From Bacteroidota bacterium (lineage in GTDB: Bacteria > Bacteroidota > Bacteroidia > Bacteroidales > UBA12481): a DNA stretch of 64,000 bases. The notes under the pieces are model-generated. The model was given only the letters and a program-made list of their open reading frames with translations. It did no database searches and was not told the DNA's origin. The stretch spans positions 31,528-95,527 of the forward strand of contig JABHCC010000163.1 in the NCBI GenBank assembly GCA_018669475.1. The letters are read 5' to 3'. Shown here one piece after another: positions 45,693 to 55,669 of the stretch (its first letter is position 1; each line of letters starts with the position of its first letter). A program made the translations under genes and the position numbers.

Positions 45693-48116
45693 CTTCCCGG
45701 CCTCTGTTGCAAATTCTACTGTTCCATCCTTTGCCACTTTTGTTCGAACCCTTTTCCCATCACAAGAAACTTTAAGCTTCGTCTTCGCATTAATACGACA
45801 TAGCTTACCTTTTTTTGATAATACTTCAACACTTGTCACCTGGCCATCTGCCCATTGAATATCCAGTTCAAAGGCTCCTCTGGCACAAACACCATCAAAC
45901 CGTCCTGTATTCCATTTGACTGGCAATGCCGGTAAGAGTTCGATCACTCCTTCATGAGATTGCATTATCATCTCGGTTATTCCGGCTGTTACTCCAAAAG
46001 TACCATCCACTTGTAAGGGTGTAAAGCATTTCGCAAAAAGCTGGGGATAAGCCTGCTCTTTAATATATCCTTTAAATACCTTATGTGATCTTTCTCCATC
46101 ATACAATCTAGCCCATAAAGCCATTTTCCATCCTCGGGAGAAACCGGTTCCACCATCACCTCTTTGCTCAAGAACAGCCTTAATACCATCCACAAATTCT
46201 GGGGTTCTCCTGGCCGATAATACATTGCCGGGATACAAACCATACATATGTGAGAAATGTCGGTGACTCTTCTCCAATTGAGCATAGTCTTCCGACCATT
46301 CCTGCAAAGTACCGTCTTTTCCAATTTGCGGAGGCACTAGTCTGGCACGGGCTTCAAGTACATTATTAGCGTATCCTTCATCTCTGCCAAGTATTTGACT
46401 GGCTTCGGCATAATAGGCAAACAAATCAGTAAGAATCTGCATATCCATACTGGCCCCGTAGCATATTGTAGTAAAATAGTACATCCCTGTTACCTCATCA
46501 TAAAAATATTTGTACCCGGGACCCTGGGGAGGATTCTCCGGAGAGTTGGAGGGATTAGTAACCAGCCACTTACCATTGGGATGGTCAACTAGAAAATCCA
46601 TAAAGAAATCTACCGATCCTTTTATCACAGGGTAAATTTCCTTAAGATAATCCTCATCCAGAGTGTAGAGATAATGCTCCCACAAATGTGTAGTCAGCCA
46701 TGCGCCACCAACGGTAAAGGTACCCCATGTGGGTCCGTCCATCGGCGCTGCAACCCTCCAGAGATCTGTATTCTGATGAAATACCCAGCCATCTGCACCA
46801 TAATGCTCACGGGCTACCTGAGATCCCTGATCAGTGAGCTCCTTGACCATAGTAATGAGGGGCTCAACACAATCTGAAAGGTTTCCTGTTTCACCAGGCC
46901 AATAGTTCATTTCAGTATTGATGTTGGTTGTGTATTTTGAGTCCCAACTGGGATTCTGACTTTCATTCCAGATACCTTGTAAATTGGCAGGCTGTGTACC
47001 AGGACGAGAAGATGAAATTAAAAGGTAGCGACCAAAATTATATGCCAGGGCAGCCAGGTTGGGATCATCGGCAGTTTCAAAATTCTTCATTCGCTGATCA
47101 GTGGGCAGAAAAGAATTAGTGGTATTTGTCATCTGCAAAGATGCGCGCTCAAAATATGACCGGTAATCCTTAATCCCGGCATCTCTAATCTCAGCATAAG
47201 ATTTGCCAGCAATGTTTGTCATATACTTTTTAACCCGTGCTACCTGATCACCACTAACATCATTGTAAGCGACAAAATTGGTTGCCGCAACAACATAAAG
47301 AGTGACAGCATCAGCATTCTCTACGAATAACTCACTTCCAATTACCTCCATAGTTCCCCCTTCAGGTACAGCCTTTAACTGGGTTCGATAATTGAGCTTA
47401 CTATCCACCCCCAGATAATCTGCAGAGCGACCGTTAATCATCAATCCGTCATTTCCTACACCATCCATTCTGAAATAATCGGTCCCATAATTTGAATGAG
47501 CCATATTTCGAACACCCCGTAATTCAGCCCTGAATGATATTTGTCCGGGTTGATCAGCTGTCAACCTTACTACAATAACCTGATCTGGTGCAGAAGAAAG
47601 CACCTCCCGATGATAAGTAACCCCATGAGCTTTATATTCAACATTTGTTGTGGCTGTCTCAAGGTCGAGCCAGCGCTTATACTCGGTCACTTCTTTCTCA
47701 TTCTCAAAAAACAGATGCAGATTAGCCATGGATTGATACTTCATCTGCTCAACAGGATATCCCATCAGGTTGCGACCAAAAAGTTTATGGGCCTCAATTG
47801 GTTTGCCTTCAAAGATTAATCTCTGAATTTCAGGAAGAGCCTTTGCACCACCCTTCACCACAGTAGAATAGGGACCACCCGACCAATAGGTTTCCTCGTT
47901 CAGCTGTATTCTTTCTTCACCATTCTTACCAAATACCATAGCCCCGAGTCTGCCATTCCCAACCGGGAGAGCCTCTTCCCATGCTTTTGCAGGAGTCTCA
48001 TACCATAAGACATTTGCAGGATCAACCCTTAACTCCTGAGCTGCGGAAGGCATAGAAAATAAGACATAGAAAGTAAGAATAAGGAATATGGTTAAGGAAT
48101 AATTTGACTTTCTCAT
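45672..48116 (-). CDS. GH95 alpha-L-fucosidase/galactosidase
   Basis: From the Met at 48116 the product is 814 residues with signal peptide MRKSNYSLTIFLILTF and cleavage near SAAQ. The frame to 48149 adds eleven residues before the signal and is less likely. GH95 landmarks are WEEALPVGNGRLGAMVFG, INTEMNYWPGETGNLSDC, SNSPENPP (catalytic Asn/Asp region) and QVDGTFGVTAGITEMI with the catalytic Asp/Asn pair. It is an inverting enzyme that removes alpha-1,2-linked fucose, or L-galactose in some members. It lies 45 bases after the sulfatase, an obvious functional pair for sulfated fucosylated glycan. Confidence 0.94.
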   Translation of the reverse strand: MRKSNYSLTIFLILTFYVLFSMPSAAQELRVDPANVLWYETPAKAWEEALPVGNGRLGAMVFGKNGEERIQLNEETYWSGGPYSTVVKGGAKALPEIQRLIFEGKPIEAHKLFGRNLMGYPVEQMKYQSMANLHLFFENEKEVTEYKRWLDLETATTNVEYKAHGVTYHREVLSSAPDQVIVVRLTADQPGQISFRAELRGVRNMAHSNYGTDYFRMDGVGNDGLMINGRSADYLGVDSKLNYRTQLKAVPEGGTMEVIGSELFVENADAVTLYVVAATNFVAYNDVSGDQVARVKKYMTNIAGKSYAEIRDAGIKDYRSYFERASLQMTNTTNSFLPTDQRMKNFETADDPNLAALAYNFGRYLLISSSRPGTQPANLQGIWNESQNPSWDSKYTTNINTEMNYWPGETGNLSDCVEPLITMVKELTDQGSQVAREHYGADGWVFHQNTDLWRVAAPMDGPTWGTFTVGGAWLTTHLWEHYLYTLDEDYLKEIYPVIKGSVDFFMDFLVDHPNGKWLVTNPSNSPENPPQGPGYKYFYDEVTGMYYFTTICYGASMDMQILTDLFAYYAEASQILGRDEGYANNVLEARARLVPPQIGKDGTLQEWSEDYAQLEKSHRHFSHMYGLYPGNVLSARRTPEFVDGIKAVLEQRGDGGTGFSRGWKMALWARLYDGERSHKVFKGYIKEQAYPQLFAKCFTPLQVDGTFGVTAGITEMIMQSHEGVIELLPALPVKWNTGRFDGVCARGAFELDIQWADGQVTSVEVLSKKGKLCRINAKTKLKVSCDGKRVRTKVAKDGTVEFATEAGKVYSVAQ

Positions 48117-48161
48117 AGTTTGTTTATTATATAAAATTAGGCACTTCAATCTTTACAAGTA

Positions 48162-49682
48162 CTATTTTGCTTTCCACTGTGGCCAAACAGGGGAATCATG
48201 CTGGAGATCGTTCCATTTATCTTTCATTTTATCAGATAGCTCTTTGGTTTTATCCGGCAGGAGACCTGACAGGTCATTTTGTTGTCCGATATCTTTATCC
48301 AGATCATACAGGGCATATTTCTCTGGCTTAGCTGTCTTGATCCAATCCATCCATAATTGTTCAGGCTTTTTACCGTTGAAGAATCCTACTAACAGAAAGT
48401 TTTCATCTCTCAGGGTCATTGGGGGAACAAATTCATATTCATGAACAGGAGCACTCCAAACTACCGGATGCTGCCTTTGCTGATATTTCCCCTTAAAAGC
48501 ATGAAGCATACTCTCACCATCTATAACTCTGTCATCCGGCAGGGGGATATTCACAAGATCACAGATAGTGGGGAATAAATCGGTGCCATTTATAATTGAG
48601 GTATTCACCTGTCCTGATTTTGCAGTTCCTAGCCAGCGAATAATACCGGGCACACGGTGTCCACCTTCATAAGTAAATCTTTTCATCCCTCTCAGGGGAC
48701 CCGGACTCCCAAAACATTTGTCACGAATATCATCATCCCATTCTCCTCGTGATTCCATAAAATTGACCGGATATTCAGGGCCATTATCCGAAGTAAAAAT
48801 AACTATTGTATTATCATCCAGCCCCTTAATATCCAATGCCTTCATAAGCCGACCAAAGGCATCATCGATCTGGCTGACTGTACCATAATAGAATTTTTTA
48901 TGTGCTTCAATATCTTTATCATCACGTCGTGGTACATAACCATAGCCGACCTCATCTTCCAGTCTCTCCACTTCATCATTATCATAAGCAGCAGCATAAC
49001 TGTCAGGTGGGTTTATCGGGGTATGGGGACCGTGAGTACAAATTTCCATGAAAAATGGGGCTTGATCTTCATTTTGCTCTTCAAGCCAATCGATAGCTTC
49101 ATCTACGATAAGGTTACAGTACCAATCGTTGAGTTCTCCAACAGGCTCACCATTGCGATAAAACCTGCCAGGACTTTCTGGTCCGTCAAAAGCATTCACA
49201 ACAGTGGCAAACCAATAATCAAATCCATGATCTGCCGGATCGGGCTGCTTTGCTTTAGGTCTGTCAAAATGTGTAAGATGCCATTTTCCTGCGAAAAAGG
49301 TATTGTAACCCTCTTTTTGCAGGAGGGAAGGCAGTGTAATTTCACTCGCCTGAAGGTGAGCTCCTCCTCCAAGAATATAGTAAAACCCAAGACGGTAAGG
49401 ATGACGGCCAGTTAGCAATGCGGCCCTCGAAGGTGAACACACTGTTCCTGCAGCGTGGAAATCAGTATATCTCACACCCTGAGAAGCCAGCTTGTCGATA
49501 TTCGGTGTTTTAATGATTCGATTTCCATAGCAGCCCAAATCTCCATATCCCAAATCATCTGTCAGGAAAATTATTATGTTGGGCTTATTGGACTCTGATA
49601 CGCAGGATGGCATCGAAATCAGGGAGCAGATAGTAAGGCCAAAAAATAGGATTAAGGCTGACTTTGTTGTTTTCATAAGCAT
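48162..49682 (-). CDS. Sulfatase, lipoprotein
   Basis: The 506-residue protein has a lipobox (ICSLISMPSC) and the S1 sulfatase fold: metal ligands in FLTDDLGYGD, formylglycine motif C82-S-P-S-R followed by AALLTG, and IVIFTSDNGPEY. The C-terminal subdomain contains YALYDLDKDIGQQNDL, typical of carbohydrate sulfatases and N-acetylglucosamine-6-sulfatase-like members. It sits between susD and GH95, so it should desulfate the same glycan that these genes target. Maturase not in the window. Confidence 0.93.
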   Translation of the reverse strand: MLMKTTKSALILFFGLTICSLISMPSCVSESNKPNIIIFLTDDLGYGDLGCYGNRIIKTPNIDKLASQGVRYTDFHAAGTVCSPSRAALLTGRHPYRLGFYYILGGGAHLQASEITLPSLLQKEGYNTFFAGKWHLTHFDRPKAKQPDPADHGFDYWFATVVNAFDGPESPGRFYRNGEPVGELNDWYCNLIVDEAIDWLEEQNEDQAPFFMEICTHGPHTPINPPDSYAAAYDNDEVERLEDEVGYGYVPRRDDKDIEAHKKFYYGTVSQIDDAFGRLMKALDIKGLDDNTIVIFTSDNGPEYPVNFMESRGEWDDDIRDKCFGSPGPLRGMKRFTYEGGHRVPGIIRWLGTAKSGQVNTSIINGTDLFPTICDLVNIPLPDDRVIDGESMLHAFKGKYQQRQHPVVWSAPVHEYEFVPPMTLRDENFLLVGFFNGKKPEQLWMDWIKTAKPEKYALYDLDKDIGQQNDLSGLLPDKTKELSDKMKDKWNDLQHDSPVWPQWKAK

Positions 49683-49785
49683 TTATTACATCCACGAGAA
49701 TGATTATTCTTTTCATAGGAGTTCCATCCGATAAATAAAACAAATATAAACGGTTGAATTTATTAATAAGAACGCTGATAAACTA

Positions 49786-49820
49786 TAGAAAAACAGGTGA
49801 GGTTACCCCCACCTGTTTCG
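49786..49820 (-). terminator. Rho-independent terminator after susD
   Basis: Read on the minus strand, AAACAGGTG and CACCTGTTT form a nine-pair stem (loop GGGGTAACCT), followed by TTTTTC. It lies 108 bases after the susD stop. It could limit read-through from susCD into the sulfatase/GH95 genes, setting their lower level. Confidence 0.8.
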
Positions 49821-49927
49821 CTTGCATGCTCTAGTTGAATAATCAACTCAAATCAACCTAAAAACTATTAACTAAAAATACACCCAAAATTCAGTTCATA
49901 GTGAAGCATTAATCCCAATTTCAGGGC

Positions 49928-51391
49928 TTAATTAACTCCAGTTCTGGTATCCCACCACATTTGGGTACCGTAAAAAATATCACTTTCAACAACATCTGTT
50001 GGAAAGTTGATGTTAAGAGACTTCTCTTCGTCGGCATATGCCATTCTGAACGGAGGTCTGTTATGACCAAATTGCGCATAGTTTTCTGACACTCCTGTCA
50101 TTAATGGCACATCTGTTCTTCTGGCTTCTGACCATGCTTCTACGCTTTGCTTAAAAAGCGAAATCCACTTTTGTGTTCTGATCTTTTCAAGATTAGACAT
50201 TGAACCTGCTCCCCATGCAACACCTGGTTCCGAAAGGAAAGCTGTAGCTGCAGCAGCATCTATTCCATTATCCTCCATAGATTTCATAATACCCATTTCG
50301 TATGCTTCCTTAGCATTACCATCAGCAAGGCCTCTTTCATAAATCTCAGCTTTGTTGAAATAAATCTCAGCACAATGCATGAATGGAGAGAATCCTTCAG
50401 GGTCATTTCCAAATCGGTCACCTATGTGTGACACATTATTACCATTGTTCATTGTGTCTCTGGTTTGACCATCATAAAAACGATATCCATTGTACTCGCC
50501 ATATTTATTCTTGTCAACATAAACAGGCAACCTTGGATCATTATTATCCTTTAAAATGGAAACCATTACATCATTAGTTCGATACTGATCGGTTTTGTTT
50601 CCGTCAGCTGCTCCCATTCTTTCATACCAAATTTCCTGATCAGGAGTGATACCTGGATACCAGAAATATGCATTATCACTTTGATCTGTAAGCAAAGGCT
50701 TATCCAATACTTCTGAAATAACAGCCTTTGCTCCGGCTTCATCAACGGATGACATTCTCAAGGCAATTCTCAAGCGTGTTGAATTAGCGAATTTAACCCA
50801 CTTACTGATATCACCTTTAAAAATCCAGTCTCCTACCCCTATGTCTCCGCCTTCATCTGAAAACATTTCAGATGCAGTTTTCAGTTCTGCAAGAACCTCA
50901 GCATATACATCCTTTTGCTTATCATACTTAGGATAAATAATATCTTCTTCCAGCCTGAAAGCTTCGGAATAAGGTATATCTCCCCACAAGTCGGATGTTT
51001 GATGTGCTGCGTAGGCCTTTAATGTTAGTGCAGCAGCATATAAATTGTCATTACCCTCCTCCTTTGCGAGCCTCATGGCATCAACACAATAGGTCATAGC
51101 TATATACATACTACGCCATTGGCTATTATTGATATCTACCCGGTATTCATAATCACCGGTTCCAATTGCTGCAGTTTGTCCGGCCCATGAACCTGTATAA
51201 TAAACATCAAGACGTTCACCAAACAGAGTATATGTAATTGACATCATACCACGCAGGAATACATTAGTAGCAGGTACAACGGTTGCTGCGTTAGGGTTCA
51301 CATTCATCTCATCGAAGTCCTTTGTACAAGATCCGATGCCTAGTAGTAAAACTGCCAGGGCTAGTACTTTTATTTTCATTATTGTTTTCAT
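49928..51391 (-). CDS. susD: SusD/RagB-like outer membrane lipoprotein
   Basis: The 487-residue lipoprotein (LALAVLLLGIGSC) begins its mature part with TKDFDEMNVNPNAA, the pattern of the SusD-like 2 family. TPR-like helices are visible (LYAAALTLKAYAAHQTSDLWG, DIPYSEAF). SusD lids bind glycan on the cell surface and close over the SusC channel. It starts 19 bases after the SusC gene, in the usual susC-susD order. Confidence 0.94.
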   Translation of the reverse strand: MKTIMKIKVLALAVLLLGIGSCTKDFDEMNVNPNAATVVPATNVFLRGMMSITYTLFGERLDVYYTGSWAGQTAAIGTGDYEYRVDINNSQWRSMYIAMTYCVDAMRLAKEEGNDNLYAAALTLKAYAAHQTSDLWGDIPYSEAFRLEEDIIYPKYDKQKDVYAEVLAELKTASEMFSDEGGDIGVGDWIFKGDISKWVKFANSTRLRIALRMSSVDEAGAKAVISEVLDKPLLTDQSDNAYFWYPGITPDQEIWYERMGAADGNKTDQYRTNDVMVSILKDNNDPRLPVYVDKNKYGEYNGYRFYDGQTRDTMNNGNNVSHIGDRFGNDPEGFSPFMHCAEIYFNKAEIYERGLADGNAKEAYEMGIMKSMEDNGIDAAAATAFLSEPGVAWGAGSMSNLEKIRTQKWISLFKQSVEAWSEARRTDVPLMTGVSENYAQFGHNRPPFRMAYADEEKSLNINFPTDVVESDIFYGTQMWWDTRTGVN

Positions 51392-51409
51392 TTTTCTTCG
51401 ATTTTACGA

Positions 51410-54400
51410 TTAAAAGCTTACCCTTAGTTTAAATCCGTAACTTCTCATAGTAGGAATCTGGAAATTCTCAAATCCAACACCATTGTCTCCACCACCCAAA
51501 CCAACTTCAGGATCTATTCCTAACTCTTTGGTACTTTCGTGACGGTAAAGAATAGCAAGGTTCCGACCAACGAAAGACAAGTTAGCAGCATGTAACCAGT
51601 TAATTCCGCTTACATCAAAGTCATATCCGAATACCAATTCACGAAGTTTTACAAATGAACCATCAAGAATTGAATATTCATGGTTGTTCCACATCCATGA
51701 TCCGGCATAATATTGCTGTGCAGATACTCTGGTATCATTAACGCTTCCGTCTTGCTTAACAGCGTCGGCAATCAAACCTGTTTCACGAACATTATCCAGA
51801 GTTGAGCCTTCATATGAACCGGTAAAAGGAGCATGCCACGCTGTTACACTAAAGAAGTCTCCGCCCATTCTTGCGTCGATAAGGCAGCTCAAATTAAAAC
51901 CTTTATATGAGAAACTATTTCTGAAACCGCCAGTCCAATCAGGAGTAACATTTCCCAGATTGACACCAACATTGGTAGTGAGAGGTAATCCGGCATCGTT
52001 CACAACCATTGTTCCATTATCATCTTTCACATATGGCAGTCCCCAAAGAACTCCCCATTCTTCATCCGGGATACCGAGAGTTTTGCACCCACCGAATCCG
52101 CCTGAAATCTGATATGATTCGAGATCTCCATATAGCTCATTTACGGTACTCTTGTTTTTCGCCCAATTCAATGATGCAATCCAGTTTAATCCATCATTAT
52201 TATCGAGTACTTTTACATTCATCATAATCTCAACACCGCTATTTTCAATCTCACCGGCGTTCAGTAACATTGACCTGTAACCTGTTGCGGTTGATGTTGC
52301 TACTGAAAGAATCTGGTTAACTGTTGTTTGATCATAATACGTGAAGTCCAGTGCAACACGATCTTGCCATAACCTTATATCAGCTCCAATTTCAAATGAA
52401 GAGGTTATCTCTGGCTTCAGATTATTTGGAGGAAGCGTTGAACCAGGACTAAACATCGAAATATTATTAAATGTGCTTGCTGAATAAGTACGAGACAGTT
52501 TATAAGCACCTGTATCGCCTCCTACCTGAGCCCAACTACCACGTAGCTTGGCGAAACTGAGAACATCTGAATCAATACCAAATGCCTCTGTGATAATCAA
52601 ACCAGTACTAACAGATGGATAAAAATATGATCTGTTTTCAGCGGGTAGAGTTGAACTCCAGTCATTTCGTCCGGTAACACCAAAGAAAAGGAAATTTTTG
52701 TATGATGCATTAGCTGCAAAGAAAGCTGAATTAGTCTCTTTTTGATAATCATACATACTAACCACAGGCGAACCTTTTACATTTGAGATAGTGAAGAGAT
52801 CAGGTACGGTTAGATCATTTGCCCGCATGTACATATTCTTGGTTTTGTAACTTCTATAGTTAGCCCCAACAGTTCCATCAAGCCTTATGTCACCAAAACT
52901 CTTATCGAAATTCAGCATTAAATCTGCATTAGTCTCGTTATAATACAATTGAGTCTGGTTAAATTGACCTCCTCTATCCCTGCGTATATTTCCTGATGTT
53001 CCAGACTGGGTTTGATCTTTACGATACTCATTGTAAAAATCTGTTCCTGCCCTGACCATTACTGATAACCAATCTGTTAGCTTATAGTCGAGACTCATAT
53101 TTCCATAAAGACGATCACGGTTAAAGCCTGTTAGATTTCTTAAAGAATAATAAGGATTGTCGAAACCAGGATATATATGCCCTGCATTACCTTGATCACT
53201 GAATAACTGCTTTGCATGTGACATATCATAATCTCTTTGCAGCCAGGCAAAATCAACTCCAATACCAGAATATCCATTATTTGGTAAATTGTTACTCTCT
53301 TTAGTCAGATAAGTAAAATTGGTTACCGCAGTCAATCGGTCAGTTGGTCGAAGAGTCAAACTTCCGTTTATTGTTTGCTGACTTTGATCTGTAAAATTAA
53401 TTATCCCTTTTGTATCCAAATTGGTAAAGGCCAATCGTCCTGATGCTTTTGCGGTACTAGATGATATTGCAACAGCATTCTCAAGATTCACACCTGTTTG
53501 GAAAAAGTTCTTGTAGTTATCAGGACGGCTGACATAAGGACTATTTGCACCAGTTGACCATTGATCAAGATTATATCCTGCATCCATACGTGGGCCCCAG
53601 TTAATTGGCCAACCATCATTTACACCACCACCGTTGCCATCAACATAATTGTATCCAAACTCCTTTGCATACTCACCATAGCTTTTGCTGTATCCTGGAT
53701 TATCTGCTTTGTATTGATCATACTGATATTCACTACCGTTCCAACCTCCACCATATTCATTCTGGAATTTTGGAAAGTAGGCTGGTTGATCGAATACCAG
53801 TGAACTGGTAACATCAATACCTAATTTTCTTCCTTCGTTTCCTTTTTTGGTAGTAATCAGAATAACACCGTTTGTTGCACGGCTACCGTATAGGGCGGCA
53901 GCATTTGCACCTTTCAGTACTGTCATAGACTCAATATTGTTTGGATCGATATCTGCACCAGTATTTCCCCAGTCAATACCTCCACCACCACCCATATTTG
54001 TAGTGTTATTAAATATAGGTGTACCGTCGATAACAAAAAGTGGCTCATTGCCGGCAAAAGATGCATTACCCCTGATAACAATTCTGGATGAAGCACCTAC
54101 AGTACTACCACCACTTGTTACCTGAACACCAGCAATTTTACCTGATAAGGTATTAACAATATTATTATCCTTCGCCTGAGATAGTTCAGCTGCTCCAATA
54201 TCCTGCACGGCATATCCAAGAGTCTTTTTATCACGTGAAATACCCAAAGCAGTTACAATTACTTCATCAAGACCCAAAACATCTGGTTCTAAAACTACAT
54301 TATATACATTAGAAGATGTGATAGGTACTTCCTGTTTAGTCATACCAACAAAGGAGAATACTAAAGTACCCTGACTTTGGTTGTACTGGATGGTAAATCT

Positions 54401-54574
54401 ACCATCAGAGCCGGTAATTGTTCCCTGACCGGTTTCTTTAATTCTGACTGTGACACCAGGTTTTGTTTCATTGTCCTCAGAGGATGTCACTGTTCCTGTT
54501 AACTGGCGGTTTTGGCCAAAAGAGGACATGGCGCAAAAGAATGCTAACAGTAAAAATAATAGCTTTTGTTTCAT
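51410..54574 (-). CDS. susC: SusC/RagA-family TonB-dependent outer membrane transporter
   Basis: The 1054-residue protein has a signal peptide (MKQKLLFLLLAFFCAMSSFG). A carboxypeptidase-D-like domain follows at residues 23-100 (RQLTGTVTSSEDNETKPGVT), then the TonB box/plug region (LDEVIVTALGISRDKKTLGY), the SusC signature near VFVIDGTP, and a C-terminal 22-strand barrel ending in YGFKLRVSF. It imports oligosaccharides with energy from TonB. No anti-sigma-factor contact domain (STN) is present, so regulation probably depends on other factors such as the neighbouring AraC or ROK proteins. Confidence 0.95.
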   Translation of the reverse strand: MKQKLLFLLLAFFCAMSSFGQNRQLTGTVTSSEDNETKPGVTVRIKETGQGTITGSDGRFTIQYNQSQGTLVFSFVGMTKQEVPITSSNVYNVVLEPDVLGLDEVIVTALGISRDKKTLGYAVQDIGAAELSQAKDNNIVNTLSGKIAGVQVTSGGSTVGASSRIVIRGNASFAGNEPLFVIDGTPIFNNTTNMGGGGGIDWGNTGADIDPNNIESMTVLKGANAAALYGSRATNGVILITTKKGNEGRKLGIDVTSSLVFDQPAYFPKFQNEYGGGWNGSEYQYDQYKADNPGYSKSYGEYAKEFGYNYVDGNGGGVNDGWPINWGPRMDAGYNLDQWSTGANSPYVSRPDNYKNFFQTGVNLENAVAISSSTAKASGRLAFTNLDTKGIINFTDQSQQTINGSLTLRPTDRLTAVTNFTYLTKESNNLPNNGYSGIGVDFAWLQRDYDMSHAKQLFSDQGNAGHIYPGFDNPYYSLRNLTGFNRDRLYGNMSLDYKLTDWLSVMVRAGTDFYNEYRKDQTQSGTSGNIRRDRGGQFNQTQLYYNETNADLMLNFDKSFGDIRLDGTVGANYRSYKTKNMYMRANDLTVPDLFTISNVKGSPVVSMYDYQKETNSAFFAANASYKNFLFFGVTGRNDWSSTLPAENRSYFYPSVSTGLIITEAFGIDSDVLSFAKLRGSWAQVGGDTGAYKLSRTYSASTFNNISMFSPGSTLPPNNLKPEITSSFEIGADIRLWQDRVALDFTYYDQTTVNQILSVATSTATGYRSMLLNAGEIENSGVEIMMNVKVLDNNDGLNWIASLNWAKNKSTVNELYGDLESYQISGGFGGCKTLGIPDEEWGVLWGLPYVKDDNGTMVVNDAGLPLTTNVGVNLGNVTPDWTGGFRNSFSYKGFNLSCLIDARMGGDFFSVTAWHAPFTGSYEGSTLDNVRETGLIADAVKQDGSVNDTRVSAQQYYAGSWMWNNHEYSILDGSFVKLRELVFGYDFDVSGINWLHAANLSFVGRNLAILYRHESTKELGIDPEVGLGGGDNGVGFENFQIPTMRSYGFKLRVSF

Positions 54575-54590
54575 AGGATAACAGTTAATT

Positions 54591-54602
54591 TAAACATGTT
54601 TA
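54591..54602. promoter_or_regulatory. Candidate operator upstream of susC
   Basis: TAAACATGTTTA is a perfect 12-base palindrome 17 bases before the susC ATG. It could be bound by a regulator, but no second copy was found near the SLC5 promoter, so the assignment is weak. Confidence 0.3.
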
Positions 54603-54721
54603 TAATACAGTTTAAAATTAGGACTAACACTACAGGCTTTCAGTCTCTTTATTTGCCTGTTTATCCTCTTTATTAACTATTATCGTCTTTTTCTTACTGT
54701 TTATTAAGAATGAGAATTATC

Positions 54722-55618
54722 CTAGACTTGGAAAAGAAGTCTTTTTTTGTACTCATTAGGAGATAATCCGGTAACTCGCTTAAAATGTCTGTGGAAATTT
54801 GATGTACTGTTGTACCCGCTCTCATAACAAGTCTCCGATACAGTATAGTCTTCCTGGGTCAATAATTTACATGCTCTTGCTATACGTGTCTCAATTAAAT
54901 AATCAGAAAAGGTCTTTTGGGTTTTTTTCTTAAAAAACCGACAAAAAGCACTGGAAGTCATACTAATCTGACCAGCAACATCTTCAAGACTAATCTGATG
55001 ATTGTAGTTGTTCTGAATAAAATCTACTATCACTTTCATCTTTTTACTGTCAAGAGGATCTCTGACAGGTAGTTGCCGGGTAGAAAGGTAGAGTGCAGAA
55101 TCATCCTCGACCATAAGACTAAAGGTATTCATCAAAGATATAACCTGCTCAAATCCTGTTGATTCAAGAATATTAGTAATACTCCTTTCAATTGAAGAAT
55201 CTTGTTTCGGGCTTAACTTAATTCCATAATTTGAATTCGAAAGAAGACTTAATATCTGATAAGCCTCAGGAAGTAAGTCGAGTAGTTTTATAAATTGCTC
55301 CTTATCAAAAAAAATAGTTATAGCCCGTGCGTGAGTTAATGATTCAGAGTTATTTCCAGCATTAGCATCAGATCGAAAAACGTGAGGAAGGTTCTCTCCT
55401 ATCAGAAATAAGTCCCCCTGCTTGAAATCAACGCAAGTATCAGAAACAAATAGTTCACCAGAGCTCTTCACTATATATGTAAGCTGACACTCCTTGTGAT
55501 AATGATACGGGCGATAGAAACAGGGTAATTCCCAGTACTCAGCTTTTATGGATTGTTCTCCCTGACGGGGTACCGTGAAACAAATTGGATCCATACTTAC
55601 ATAATTTAACTTATGCAA
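54722..55618 (-). CDS. AraC-family transcriptional regulator
   Basis: The 298-residue protein has an N-terminal cupin-like sensor domain (residues about 15-110, FYRPYHYHKECQLTYIVKS) and a C-terminal double helix-turn-helix AraC domain (HQISLEDVAGQISMTSSAF, then ESGYNSTSNFHRHFKRVTG). AraC regulators of this form usually activate sugar genes upon ligand binding. It is next to susC, so it is the likely activator of the minus-strand cluster. Confidence 0.93.
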   Translation of the reverse strand: MHKLNYVSMDPICFTVPRQGEQSIKAEYWELPCFYRPYHYHKECQLTYIVKSSGELFVSDTCVDFKQGDLFLIGENLPHVFRSDANAGNNSESLTHARAITIFFDKEQFIKLLDLLPEAYQILSLLSNSNYGIKLSPKQDSSIERSITNILESTGFEQVISLMNTFSLMVEDDSALYLSTRQLPVRDPLDSKKMKVIVDFIQNNYNHQISLEDVAGQISMTSSAFCRFFKKKTQKTFSDYLIETRIARACKLLTQEDYTVSETCYESGYNSTSNFHRHFKRVTGLSPNEYKKRLLFQV

Positions 55619-55669
55619 GTTAAGGAAACTTATTTACATAACATTAATAAGTATACAGAAAACTCACTT